Source: Acanthopleura granulata
Taxonomy: Eukaryota > Mollusca > Polyplacophora > Chitonida > Chitonidae
Direction of reading: 5' to 3'
DNA: 64,000 nt
Assembly (NCBI GenBank): GCA_016165875.1
Contig: JABBOT010000011.1
Location: forward strand, 15,083,808 to 15,147,807
The translations under genes were made by a program, and so were the position numbers. Positions 34,401 through 44,995 of the stretch are shown piece by piece; position 1 is the first letter of the stretch, and each line of letters starts with the position of its first letter. Below the pieces are notes generated by a model. That model was not told the DNA's origin. It did no database searches and saw only the letters and a program-made list of their open reading frames with translations.

Positions 34401-37400
34401 GTATAAAACACGAATTTTTCAGAATCTTTCACCAGGAAAATGCAATTTCCAGAACAAAGCCCTTTTGGCATTTTCTGGCATTTTTTCATGTCTGCAACAC
34501 CCACGGGAAACAGGATAACAACTTTATTAAACTTAGACACCAAAAGTTTCTGGGGCCATTGGAAAATTGATCGTCCACCTTTGTGCAAGAAAGTGATTAC
34601 CATATTGTATTTTTAAAGCGAGATCAATTTTCTCCTCGTGCAGTGTTGTCAGTAACAACATCTATGAGGTGAGTTTGAGCTTGAGTGTTTTCCCAAGCTG
34701 TTCACTAAATTGGACCTATATTAACTTGGTGCATCTTTTACAATTCTGGTTAGAGTATCATACTTAAATCCAGCTGCCTGCATTTGACTTGATACAACAT
34801 ACTGGAGCCTGAAGATACACTTGTGCCATCCCTCCAAAAGATCGTGTGCTTAAAACGATAGAAACTGTGAGGTTAATATGTTAATCTGCGGGCAGTGTTT
34901 TAATACATATAGCTCACAGTTTGAAGATACGTGCAGATGTTAGGAAGTTGGTAGTGTGGTTGGTGAAAAGCCAGAACCATGTCTTAATTAAATTTCACAA
35001 TCCTGAATTGGTCATAACTTATAGTAAACCATGGCTGTTTCAATTCCTTTTCCCATTCTTGTTTTTGACTGGAAAATGTCATGAAGTATTTATTTTCAGT
35101 AAAATGTAATAACTCATGTGAGTCGAAATCATGTTTAAAGCGAGATTTACAGATACAGACTCCTGTTCTTGGGTCAATCCTATCTTTTTGCAGAAAATTC
35201 ATCATGAAAAGCAGCATTTCGCTTTCGTACAGGAATTGATCTTCTTAATATTCCCTGAGGATACGAGCAGAAAAACCATTGCAAGCTTAAAGCTGACCAA
35301 GGTTATCTTAGTTAAATATGTTCATTCAGTTATTCTAAGCAATGGTCAATAATTACACGCATAAATTCAGACATGTGTATGTAGCTATTATCAAATTACT
35401 CAATGTGTCAACGCAATCTCTCCCGAGGCCACAAAACCGCTCAACAAAATCTATCCAATATCCTTGCTGGAAATCCCACGAAATTTATCCGTTGGATGGA
35501 AATCCTCTGTTGACTTGAGCAATGTGTGTTATACAGCCACAGCGCGGCACTGCAGCTAACAAGGATTTGTATGTGTAACACATAAATCTTACAGTGTAAA
35601 TGGAACTGAGAATTGCATAGGATCGAATACTTGCTACATGGTTGAGCTTTGACAACTGTGAACTGCCTGGACTCCTATAGCCTCCAACGACTAACACCTA
35701 CAACTGTCAACTAACTGAATTGTCAGCTACCCGAAAAGCCTGAGCACCAATATTTGTCAAAAGCCTAACACTTACATCCATCAAAAGCTTGAATGAAAGC
35801 ACCTAACTGCCGTCAAAAGCTCGAACACCAACATTCATCCAAAACACAAACACGAACAAGCATCAATTAATTGTCACCTGTCTCAACTCCAGTATTTGTC
35901 AACTGCCTCAACTCCGATAACTGTCAACTGCCTCAAGTCCAATAACTGTCAACTGCCTTGACTCCAATAACTGTCAACTGCCTCGACTCCAATAACTGTC
36001 AACTGCCTTGACTCCAATAACTGTCAACAGCCTCGACTCCAATAACTGTCAACTGCCTCGACTCCAATAACTGTCAACAGCCTCGACTCCAATAACTGTC
36101 AACAGCCTCGATTCCAATATTTGTCAACTGCCTCAACTCCAATAATTGTCAACAGCCTCGACTCCAATAACTGTCAACAGCCTTGACTCCGATAACTGTC
36201 AACTGCCTCGACTCCAATAACTGTCAACTGCCTCGACTCCAATAACTGTCAACAGCCTCGACTCCAATAACTGTCAACTGCCTCAATTCCAATATTTGTC
36301 AACTGCCTCAACTCCAATAATTGTCAACTGTCTCAACTCCAATAACTGTCAACAGCCTCGACCCCAATAAATGTCAACTGCCTCAATTCCAATAACTATC
36401 AACTGCCTCAATTCCAATAATTGTCAACTGCCTCAACTCCCGTAACTTTCAAATGCCTTGACTTCCAAATACTATGAAATGCCTGAACTTTTGTGGAATG
36501 CAGTGATAAGTTTTCACGGATAAGATCAATTACAAAACTTGACCAAGGAAGCAGTGCAGTTTTCCTCATTTAAGCTGGCTTCTGCATCACAATTCCAAGA
36601 AGCTAACTGCTTTCTAGAAAGAAATTTTCATCTCGTTTTATTACATGCACAGTGTAAATGTACATACCAACAATGAGAACCCCCATCACTAATACTGATT
36701 TCCATGCCTCATCTAATGGATAACAAATCTAAAGACATCCAATAGATAATCAAAACAGATTCAACTATTATAAAACACTTATGGAATAATCGATTTCCAG
36801 GTTTGGTCTCCATGCTCATAAGCAAACATCTCTTCTAGGTCCAACTGATCTTTAGCTGTTTTAACACAAAAAAATTAAATTTGCAACCAACAACATTCAA
36901 GAGCCAGGTGTGACAAACAGAGCAAATAATTCCTGACTCAACGTCCAATAACCCTTCCCAAAAATGTTCAAGAAATCTTTCAAAAATGTACTCATAAACA
37001 AAACGATTCGTGGCGTTGGAATTTCTTCTAATAAACTGCTTTTTGAAAATGTTAAGAGTAAATCTTCCAACAACTTCAGAGACCACGGCTGTTTTTATCA
37101 AAACCAAATGCCAATCAACAGGAATTCAAAACCGCAAGTACCAAAACCTGAACTCCTTTCATCTTATCAAAACATGACAACCCTTTTAACAGTTTTCCCA
37201 TGTACTAGAACCTTACAATACAAAGATTTCTACCTGAATCCTACAGGTAAAGGACTTCAAGAGACCTAAAAATCAAACACATTTTACCTGAATGTAGCAA
37301 TCCAGTAGTTTTTACCAGAAGTAATCCATGTCTCTTTACCAGATGAAATGCTGGTATTACATAAGGGCTATATTACTCTAGAGCTTACCCTTGAGAGTCT

Positions 37401-40400
37401 GATGATTCAAAGGCTTTTATCAGACACTGGCAATCAAATGGCTTTTCCGGGAATCCATGCATGAAATTCACCTATCTAATGCCTTAATTTTGTATGATTC
37501 CACCACTCCTACATGTATGTCATTTGCAAGAAGCTTTCAAATGGAAAGCATTGGCCACATACGCCAGAATCCAGTACTGAATGGGTTTCATTAGAATCTT
37601 ACATCCTTGGCTATAGCAGTGAAGAAAATGTGCAACTTTAAGTATTTAACTAGATAAATCAATTCCCTTCAACTCCATACCACAGAAAGAACAACATCAT
37701 TGTTGCAGCATATTCTTTGCTCTTAGTGCTGAAGCTTTCGTTGTGAAAAACAATCAAACCTGAACCTCAAAAACTTCAGTTCATCAAATACAACTGGTTT
37801 CAATCATGGGATAATCTCTTCGTAAGGCAATTAAAAGGGCCTTACCTCTGACAGCCATGTGCCATTCTGGGGAGCCGAACCTGACGGCGGCATTTTCTCT
37901 CCGTCCGTTCCCTTCTCGATGCTTGCCGGATTGCCTTCTCCTTCACCTCCTAACGTTGCCTCGTTCATAAAACATATTTGTAAATTCATGCCACTTTGTA
38001 GCCGCGTCTGCAGACTCGGCTTCTTAAACGCACGCTCTCCGTAGTAGTAATCCTCGTCACCGGTGCCCATGGCCAGCTTCCTCCGGATTTCTTCTCTGTC
38101 ATTTCGGCGAGCCTGTCAACACAAAGAGAAATGCATTCTGATAAGCTATTATCATCAGGTTCAATGAATAGAAGATCTGCATGTGAGTGGGCCTTTACAA
38201 TGTGCATCTACACACAACATCCTTCAGTGCGGCACTAGACTCCGTCTCATCAGCAGAAATAATGCATTCCTACCCGCCCACAGAGAAGATCTCACCCCCA
38301 CAGGGAAGTAACTCAATTATGCCAGAATCTATAAAAGCCCAGTACGTAGCTGGATTCTTAAAAACCCCATTCACTTCTACATCTATCTCATAAATATGCA
38401 AGAGGGAATATCTTGGCCGAGAGTTTGTGTCTAGAATTGGCAGCTGGTCTTTTCATCATGTTAGTATAACCACATTTCTCATAAACCTTTGTGGCAGAAT
38501 AGTTAGACCCGATCTCTGAGTACATGTCAGAGAAAGCTTTAGATAAAGGTTCTTTATGCAACATGACTGCAAATTTATTTTGGTATGGTTTCAAGCACCC
38601 TGACTTTCCTAATATTACAGAAACTCAACACCTAACCCTTAGGGATTTCATGTAAGAACAGGCTGCCAAAATGTCTATACATGCATTTAACTTTTCCAGT
38701 AACTTTTTTTTTTTAGATTCCATAAATCCAAAACCATTTCTTTCCAAACATACCTGTACATGTAAAGAAAGTTAATACTGTATATTGTATTACTGCTTAA
38801 GTTGTACAGAAAATGGGCAAAATTTATTTATTCCTTGGTGTTTTAGGCTTTCCCTTTCAAGAATGAATGACACCTTCATGACAAGCGTCGACATTATGAT
38901 GGGGTGAAACCAATAAGAGACCTGGGAATGAAAACTTCTTGTTTCTGTCACTGTATTTATACTTTTGAAACATTTAACCTAATATACTATTTTAATATTC
39001 AGCTGCCAAAATTTCATTTTGGAACAGAGTTGTTCGCTCAGTAACCTCAACATACAGTTATTCTCATTAAACCCAACTAGCCCATGACCAATGAAATCAT
39101 ATTCTAGATCTTGGAGGTTAGGCTTTGGCTTTAAATCAAAATACTGCCAGTATCTGGCAAAGGCTGCTGGTCAAATTCTCCTGACTGCCGTCAAAAATAT
39201 TGGGTAAAACACTCCTCAGTTCGGCCACATTATGATTAGTTCTATGCCACTCCTCTACAAACTGATCCAGAAAATTTGCAAATAAATTATATTTATCATT
39301 AAATTGAAACTTGCGGCCAATAAGCTGAAAGCAGCTTGTCTTGAGAGATGATCTTGTGGTACCATGCCTGTTACATTTGACGACATATTTGGTGTGATCA
39401 TATTTACCATCTTAACCGCCAGCAGTCCACGTATGCAGGCGCTTGCAATTCTGTAGGTGAACTTGTAAATGCAAACATGTCAAAGCTGGTCCAGTGGACG
39501 TTATTATCTAACGCAGAGTGTACTTTGTCCCTAACTACCTAACACTAGAAGATAAACAGGCCAAATAAACACACATTGAAACTGTGCCTATTGTGCGTGG
39601 ACACACATATCAATCAATCAATCAATCAATCATCTACATACTGTGTGTTTTAATCTTAAATTGGAGTCGATTCAAGTACTTGGCTGGTTTGTTTATTTAC
39701 CTCAATTCTTCTAATTTTCCTTTTTCAGCCAAGGTAAAACTGTACATGTAATGGCAACCACCATGACAACAGGTAACTGTTGTAGACAGTTTCCCTATGC
39801 TTATACTTACATGCATAAAGTTCACCTTATGAACAACATATGCATATCTTCACTGTTCCAAAAATGCAGGTGAGAGACAAATGTAATCTTTGAAATTCAG
39901 CAATAATTACCAGCATCTAGCTATCCCAAAAATGAGAAGAATCAAGATATTAATCAGACTGGCGTTTTACGCGGATCCTCAAGAATATCTGACTTCCGTG
40001 TATAGGACGGTGGCCGGCATTACGGTGGGACATGCATGCCAGCTGATCAATAGGTGCACATAGCCATGGAGGATACAGATGTACATGATTGTGCATATAC
40101 ATTTACTGACATGGCTTTGTCAACATCAGCTTTGTCTGAGTACAGCCAGTTTTTCCTCCAGAGGACACTAAATTCTCCTGATAATGCAGGAAAACTATAA
40201 AGTACTCTCAGCTGGTGTTCCAACGCATGCAATGGGGGCGATTGTAACCACACTATGCGATAATGGAAATCAATACACAGGCCTATTGTGCATATAAGAG
40301 ATTAAGTATAGTAAATTAACATATTTTGAAGATTATACAATTCACATGTAACATGCATTTATATAAGTACAGCAATGAAATTAAATCTTACAAGCATATT

Positions 40401-43394
40401 ATTCACAATACCATCATCATATAAATCAGCTTTAACTGCATTTTACTTATTTATTTATTTCATTGGTGTTTTACGCTGTACTCAAGAATATTTCACTTAT
40501 ACGACGGCAGCCAGCATTATGTTGGGAGGAAAACAGGCACAGCCCGGCAGAAACCCTCGACCATCCGCAGGTTGTTGGCAGACCTTCCCACATACGGCCA
40601 GAGAGGAAGCCAGAATGAGAGGGACTTGAACTCACAGAAACCGCATTGGTGGGAGACTTCTGGGTCACTGCGCTGTGATACTGCATTAACCGAAGGAGCC
40701 ACAGAGGCCCCGCTTCAACTGTAAGGAGCATGTATAAAGTTTGGCCACAACATTAGTACATGTAAAACAAAATCATCTTACCTACATATATGTATAACTA
40801 CAGTCTAATTGAGCCTGCCATAATTATTAGCTACACACATATAAATACACATGCAAATTATTAAAATAATTTTTTTCTAATCAGAAGTCACAGATCAAGG
40901 ACTGAACAAACTGTCATGAAAAACTGGACAGTATTGGTTTGTGGTTGTGAACATTTTATGCTCCCTGCAGAAGAGAGTTGACACATATTTAAAACATAGA
41001 AATATGATATTCTACGATACCAGCTAGCACATATACATGGTGACAATGTTAAAAAAAAGACAAAATTCTACCCGCAAACCTTGGCAGTGCGTGTACAATC
41101 AATGTCAGATTCACGTATACAGATGTGAACCTTTCCAAAAACAAGAACATCTAGATTCGCTTATCAATTAGAATTACTAAAATAAATGTTTACCCCTTCA
41201 ACGTTCAAAAATCAGCCAATAAATGAAACTGTAAAGTGATTCAAGACATAGATTAACCAATGATCAATTCCTGAAGATGATCTTATAAGTACACATGTAG
41301 GCCCCAGGGTGATTTGGAAGGCTATACTTCATATGTTCCATAACAACAGTAATTTGAAAATTGCTAATTAAGGATTTGATGGGTCAGCTTAGGGTTCATA
41401 ATGTTAATACTTCATCAGTCTAGACAGAACTCAGCACTTTCTAACTATAAATAATTGAAAGATATGAGATAACCATGCCGTCAGATTGTGGAATTTCATG
41501 AGTCAGCAATATTGGATCAACGATGCTATAACTATCATTTTATATACCACTCTAATTTATTTAATTTTGGGGCAGAGATTTGTACTGCTGAAAGGGAAAA
41601 AGTTTCATTTCTCTACCAGTTCATAATCAAAAGGAAAAACACTGCGTGGATATGTTACTTTGAAAATAAACTAATCGTGAACGAGAAGAAAAACTGTATT
41701 GATTCCTGTCACAATTACACGTGTATGTACATTGGTTAGAAAAGGGCAAGCCAGATGTCCCAAAAATTACAAGAATTAGGGTACATCAATATACATGTAG
41801 ACCCAATATGACTGACAATTAAGATGTAAATTAAACCTATTATGAAGACCTGCATGCAGACATCACATGCAGAGTTTATACACGATGCAACTCTTAATAA
41901 AGCCTCTTCTTGGTATTTATACTAATTAATTCATATGCGCCATAAGGCTGGATAGAGCCTCCATGTAAATGTATAGCAACTACTGATGCAATACTTTTGT
42001 ATCACGTATCTACATGTACGTAACACCAAGAGCTATCAATATGACCATTACATTACCATACATCCACCTCCATATTGCTATCTCTTAGCAGTTAATCTTT
42101 CTGCTGTTCTATATTTACATAAATTAATATCAGCCTACACACTATCTCAGTGAAGTCAAGACAAATATGTACCCTACATGACCTAAAAATTCCGTCCAAG
42201 ACTAATGTGCCTATTTTCCCCTCAGAGTGCTAATGACTGTAGAAAAGGCGTTTTTGGAAGGTAGGATGTAAGTGTTAGCACCAAAAATAGCATTTTGTCA
42301 CACCTGTTTGCTTCTAAAAAAGCACCTTTTGGAGAAAAATTTTAGGTTATTTCGTACAGTAGTTTTCCATGGCAGTCAGTGATATCACCACGACATGGCC
42401 GAAAAATTGCTGATGTGGCGTCAAACCATAATCATTCTTTTATTCAAGTCAGTATACATACTGAATTCATGCCTATAATGATATACTTGAGATCAGAACA
42501 GATTTACACCGATTCCCAGCCAATACTATAATGAAAACATAATCTACATCTAATACTGTATATGCAAGGGTGTTCAAGATTGTAATATCAATTATTGACT
42601 TTAATAACCTTGTTCACACAGAGTTACATGTAGGTTGAAATTAAAATTAAGAAAATTAAAAACACATTCTTGTATGTCAGATACACAAAATTTACTTGGA
42701 ACTAGCATTTTCTTACACAAAATATCCACATCTCAAATTTATACATGCATAATTTTCTTTCATCATGCTTAGATGTACAGGTCAATGTTCCTAGCACATG
42801 TTGTGTATACAGGTAATGGTTGGAGGATCCACTCTGTGGGATTTGGACTCGGCACCTTTGCACCCAAAGTCCAACGCTCTGAGTGACAAGAAAAAGTTTA
42901 CATACTCATTAAGAAACATTTAATTTGGGCAATAAACCTAAAAAAACAAATGACCTGCTGCATCATAAATGTTACAAATATCAGTTTTTACACCGTAGAC
43001 ATAGGATCTCATACGAGTGATTGATGCACTTTGTTTACTGAGCATCGATAAACTCAGTCAATAACCAGCTGATCTTCCCTGAGGCCCTAGCTCTCATTCA
43101 CACATCCACTCACTCACATTTTCAAGCCTGTTAAAGACAAGGGCATTGAAGATATGGTAGGTTGAGCATAGATTAACATTAACCAAAGTAAATAGTTACA
43201 CATATAATGCTCTTCCAGATTTTGGGGCAGTATAAGGCAGCAAACGACTCAAAAGGGCATAGATATGTGTCAGTGAGGTGTTTAATGTTGAGTTTACCGA
43301 GAAATCAAGGTCCAAGTCCTCCACGCTTGTATCCATGCTGTCTCTGCCCTCATGTCGGTGTTGTAGTCCCATAATGTGGTCACAGATTTTATTC
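25415..43394 (-). CDS. SCHIP1: Schwannomin-interacting protein 1, 5' end incomplete
   Basis: Seven exons, 5' to 3' (43394-43298, 38112-37846, 32778-32614, 31715-31644, 30522-30405, 29874-29781, 25478-25415), join in one frame of 291 residues and a TGA at 25415-25417. Landmarks match SCHIP1: a DHIMGLQHR segment (human KHLAGLQF), [59 protein letters not shown], then the C-terminal coiled coil from [16 protein letters not shown] to [23 protein letters not shown]1 binds the NF2 product merlin/schwannomin; the mammalian IQCJ-SCHIP1 form binds ankyrin-G at axon initial segments, and fly Schip1 acts in Hippo signalling. The N-terminal part, including any IQ motif, is not identified. Confidence 0.92.
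25890..26025 (+). repeat. Dispersed 160-bp repeat, copy 1
   Basis: Shares TAGAAAGCTGTTCTGAGGTT, GATAATATCCTTCCAAGACA, AAATTTCAGCACCAAAAGTA and a final GGGTCATTTAC with the copies at 30560, 42225, 44830, 48170 and 51335. Confidence 0.65.
28019..28076 (+). repeat. Arm of the 10.9-kb hairpin family
   Basis: GATACCACTTTCACCACAGG, GGTGTTTTCAAAAATGTCAG and GCGCCAATTTGCAAG follow the same order as the right arm at 11025-11080. No matching second arm was seen nearby. Confidence 0.55.
28538..28602 (-). repeat. tRNA-like fragment
   Basis: On the - strand, GGTTGAGCGGTTAAAGCTCT resembles a D-arm/A box and GCAGGTTCAAAGCC resembles a T-arm/B box, 50 bases apart. The spacing suits a type 2 tRNA or a tRNA-derived SINE head. 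No complete cloverleaf was verified. Confidence 0.35.
29781..29874 (-). CDS. SCHIP1: SCHIP1 exon 6 of those certain
   Basis: Acceptor CTGTGCTTCAG, donor GTGACC. Encodes [20 protein letters not shown] and [10 protein letters not shown] in heptad register, nearly identical in pattern to vertebrate SCHIP1. Ends two bases into an Arg codon. Confidence 0.95.
30405..30522 (-). CDS. SCHIP1: SCHIP1 exon 5 of those certain
   Basis: Acceptor CTGGCTTCCAG, donor GTAAGTAC. Encodes [20 protein letters not shown] then [19 protein letters not shown], the start of the coiled coil. Ends one base into the next codon. Confidence 0.92.
30560..30700 (-). repeat. Dispersed 160-bp repeat, copy 2
   Basis: On the - strand it reads TTAGAAAGGTGTTTCGAAAG, GTAGATAATATTCTACTGG, CAAATTTCAGCACCAAAAGT, in family order. 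Confidence 0.65.
30738..31000 (-). mobile_element. SINE, near full length, - orientation
   Basis: Complete order from the complement of the tail (TTTATTTGGTTATTTATTAG) through CTCAAGAATATTTCACTTAT, GTTTCTGGCAGACCTTCCCA and GTACTTGAACACACAGCGAC, to a degraded tRNA head. Confidence 0.8.
31226..31385 (+). mobile_element. SINE 3' part, + orientation
   Basis: GGCCGTATGTGGGAAGGTCT, GGATGGTCCTGGTTTCCCCC, GTTTCCTCCCACCATAATGC, GTATAAGAGAAATATCCTTG and the tail AATCAAATAAATAAATCAAA. Confidence 0.8.
31466..31590 (-). mobile_element. SINE, partial, - orientation
   Basis: TTTATTTATTTATTTGACTG, CTCAAGAATATTTCACTAC with a deletion of the next 15 bases, then GCATTATGGCGGGAGGGAAA. Distal part lost. Confidence 0.75.
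31644..31715 (-). CDS. SCHIP1: SCHIP1 exon 4 of those certain
   Basis: Acceptor TTCCATTCACAG, donor GTAATTAT; 24 codons, [20 protein letters not shown] then IADM. It sits between two SINE insertions, with only about 50 bases separating its donor from the nearer one. Confidence 0.92.
31868..32130 (-). mobile_element. SINE, near full length, - orientation
   Basis: TTGATTCATTTGTCTGGTGT, CCAGAATATTTCACTTATAC, CCAGCATTATGGTGGAATGA, GAGCTGGATTTCAATTCACA and CTTGGCCACAGAGGCCTC, the complement of the tRNA head start. Confidence 0.8.
32293..32450 (-). mobile_element. SINE, partial, - orientation
   Basis: TTTATTTATTTATTTATTTC, TCAAGAGTATTTCACCTAAA, AGCATTATGGTGGGAGGGAC, AACCCACGACCATCTGCAGG. Ends before the tRNA head, about 160 bases from a SCHIP1 exon. 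Confidence 0.78.
32614..32778 (-). CDS. SCHIP1: SCHIP1 exon 3 of those certain
   Basis: Acceptor ATTATTTCCAG, donor GTATGCAC; 55 codons. A Lys/Ser/Pro-rich linker followed by [20 protein letters not shown], the conserved helix before the basic segment. Confidence 0.93.
33820..34525. repeat. Tandem duplication of a 348-bp segment
   Basis: 33820-34164 and 34168-34525 are the same sequence in direct order. Both carry CCCTTTGTACCATTA, TGTCTATACATGTATTAGTA, AAATCTAGACATTTCACTC, ATAATGTCTGTTTTGCATGT and AACAGGATAACAACTTT. They differ by scattered substitutions and small indels, so the duplication is not recent. Confidence 0.85.
35872..36485. repeat. 25-bp minisatellite, about 24 copies
   Basis: Unit CTGTCAACTGCCTCGACTCC plus AATAA, regular 25-base spacing (for example 35946, 35971). 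Two variants alternate, AACTGCCTC and AACAGCCTC. Degenerate related words (AACTGTCAACTAACTG, CGTCAAAAGC) extend back to about 35640. Confidence 0.92.
37846..38112 (-). CDS. SCHIP1: SCHIP1 exon 2 of those certain
   Basis: Acceptor TGTTGACAG, donor GTAAGGCC; exactly 89 codons. [20 protein letters not shown], then [19 protein letters not shown], the SCHIP1 signature. The rest, a Gly/Glu/Ser/Pro-rich stretch ending NGTWLSE, is not conserved. Confidence 0.95.
38820..38920 (-). mobile_element. Degenerate SINE fragment
   Basis: AATTTATTTATTCCTTGGTG, TTTCAAGAATGAATGACACC and GACATTATGATGGGGTGAAA keep the family order with many changes. Confidence 0.5.
39609..39634. repeat. (TCAA)n microsatellite
   Basis: Six perfect ATCA/TCAA units. 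Confidence 0.9.
39955..40035 (-). mobile_element. SINE fragment, - orientation
   Basis: AGACTGGCGTTTTACGCGGA, CCTCAAGAATATCTGACTTC, GGCCGGCATTACGGTGGGAC; truncated on both sides. Confidence 0.6.
40443..40713 (-). mobile_element. SINE, full length, - orientation
   Basis: Best antisense copy: TTTATTTATTTCATTGGTGT, GTACTCAAGAATATTTCACT, CAGCCAGCATTATGTTGGGA, GCAGACCTTCCCACATACGG, GGACTTGAACTCACAG (B-box complement), GGTCACTGCGCTGTGATACT and GGAGCCACAGAGGCCCCGC (head). The first 190 bases resemble every other copy here. Confidence 0.85.
42225..42360 (+). repeat. Dispersed 160-bp repeat, copy 3
   Basis: TAATGACTGTAGAAAAGGCG, TTTTTGGAAGGTAGGATGTA, GTTAGCACCAAAAATAGCAT and a closing TTATTTCGTACAGTA. 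Confidence 0.6.
42815..42890 (-). repeat. tRNA-like fragment
   Basis: - strand order: CACTCAGAGCGTTGGACTTT (A-box-like), GGGTGCAAAGGTGCC, then GAGTCCAAATCCCACAGAG (B-box-like). Probably a SINE head or tRNA pseudogene; cloverleaf not verified. Confidence 0.4.
43298..43394 (-). CDS. SCHIP1: SCHIP1 exon 1 of those certain
   Basis: Acceptor CTTCTTGTGTAG, donor GTAAAC. Encodes [20 protein letters not shown] and [12 protein letters not shown]. The HIMGLQ block aligns with HLAGLQ of vertebrate SCHIP1. It starts one base before a codon boundary, so the upstream exon must end with two bases of a codon. It ends on a boundary, matching the next exon. Confidence 0.8.
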
Positions 43395-44418
43395 CTACAC
43401 AAGAAGCAGTAGTAGCTTGAAAGAAGTCTGTCACATGTCCCTGCTATGTTCTTGCTACCCTGGTTTGCTGCAGGGCCTTAAGTCTGATGGCTGTTACATC
43501 AAGCAGCCTCTCCCCCAGTTGTTATCAATTAACAGCACAGCCTGTGTACCACATTGTCACCCCTTGCCTTCTGGTAAGTGTACATGTGCATGTACTGTGT
43601 ATAAAGTAAACCACACAGCTGTAGAAGTCACATACCCAACCAGCTCACTTATGTGACAGTTCTGTCATGCTGAGGGTAAAGGTCAAATCAGACTGATGTC
43701 AGCCAATAGGAAAGCTTGACACAGGAATCAAAGTTCACTCCGGCAATGAGAGCCACTCAGGAAAGCTTGAGAGATTCAGGTTCCAAGTTCATTCACATTC
43801 AGAACTGGCCAATCAGGATTGAAAGACAAAAGTCAAACTTGTAGCTACAAAATATTGTACTAAAGATGACCATCTATTCTAAATAGCCAAATCTTGAGCT
43901 AAAAATTCATGTTTCAAAGTGGCAGCTCTGCTGAAAACACAATGATTGCCAGTACAATTAAGTGAACTGTGTTTACTTGGTAAACAACTCCAGTATTAAC
44001 AGACAATAGGGCTATTGAGAACAGTCCAGTCAACACCTCACCTCCTCCACAACTACCCTAAACTGCTAAGATCCCAGCCAATTAACAAAGCAACTTTCGG
44101 CTTTGGCCTACAAAATTTGTATTCCAGACTGAACTCTTAAATATATGCCTGATCAAATCAATAAAACTTTGTCTGCTGATTCTATTCTATGGTATTACAA
44201 TTTCAGCCAAGTCTGAGCGTCCAGCTTCAAATATTTTATTCTATGTATGAGACTACAGTCTAAGACTTTAGTGGCTGAAAATGGCTTTGCAAAACCAAAA
44301 ATTGCTTGTGAAACTGACGGCCCAAGATATTATGGACACTGTTTTAAAACTGCAGAGCAATTACTCGGACACACTAAGCCAATCTGGTATCACCAATACT
44401 ACATGCATTGTATGTATG

Positions 44419-44470
44419 CTTGTTTTTCTTATGTCTTACTCAAGAATTTTCTGGTTATATGACAGCAGAG
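44419..44470 (-). mobile_element. SINE fragment
   Basis: TGTCTTACTCAAGAATTTTC and TATATGACAGCAGAG match the core end only. Confidence 0.45.
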
Positions 44471-44829
44471 AATCCTTAGAGCGTATAGGGCCTGTCCAGC
44501 AATACTGTACAATCCTGAACAGTAAGTGTAACTTGACCTAGGCAGCAGTACACATCTACCTGACTGAAAGACAATTAAAGGGGATGAAGGTTCATTGCAA
44601 AGTTTGCTGGATGCTAAAGCAGGCAGAGCAGTACGTCATGTGATGGAACAAATCTCTGTGTTGTTATGCTAATTTAGCTTTCTGGTCAAATCTACCACTA
44701 CCACTGGTTTTGTCAATGTGTCAAGTTTGAAACTGTAGAACAATATAAATTTTGCCTAAACATGACCTAAAATGACCCAAAACTTCATCCATGACAACAA
44801 TTGCTCATTTGACATGATTCTTTGAGTTA

Positions 44830-44995
44830 TGTCGATTGTAGAAAGGTGATTTGAAGTTTATTTGGAAGGCATGATGATATATCTTAGAGGAAAAATGTAA
44901 GTTTCAGCACCAGCTGTAAAAACTTTATGGTATTTATTGGCTTCTAAAACTGCACATTTTTGGGTGAAATTTTCAGTCATTTACGGTACATTTAC
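44830..44995 (+). repeat. Dispersed 160-bp repeat, copy 4 (longest)
   Basis: GATTGTAGAAAGGTGATTTG, AGTTTATTTGGAAGGCATGA, GTAAGTTTCAGCACCAGCTG, GGCTTCTAAAACTGCACATT, TTGGGTGAAATTTTCAGTCA and TTTACGGTACA. Confidence 0.7.

Larger units (their letters stand above)
32779..37845 (-). other. SCHIP1: SCHIP1 intron with duplication and minisatellite
   Basis: A 5-kb intron. It holds the 348-bp tandem duplication (33820-34525) and the 25-bp minisatellite (35872-36485). The remainder is AT-rich with no gene seen; the 90-residue frame near 36835-37107 on the - strand has no recognisable domain. Confidence 0.6.
38113..43297 (-). other. SCHIP1: SCHIP1 intron with SINEs and one 160-bp repeat
   Basis: A 5.2-kb intron. 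Contains SINE copies at 38820-38920 (degenerate), 39955-40035 (fragment) and 40443-40713 (full), a (TCAA)n microsatellite at 39609-39634, a 160-bp repeat at 42225-42360 and a tRNA-like fragment at 42815-42890. Confidence 0.6.

Noticed and set aside
35872..36485. Regular 25-bp array considered as a CRISPR array
   Set aside because: There are no unique spacers; the whole unit repeats head to tail, and the genome is animal. It is a minisatellite.
36835..37107. 90-residue - strand frame in a SCHIP1 intron
   Set aside because: No similarity recognised, no splice sites in phase with SCHIP1, and skewed composition typical of AT-rich chance frames.
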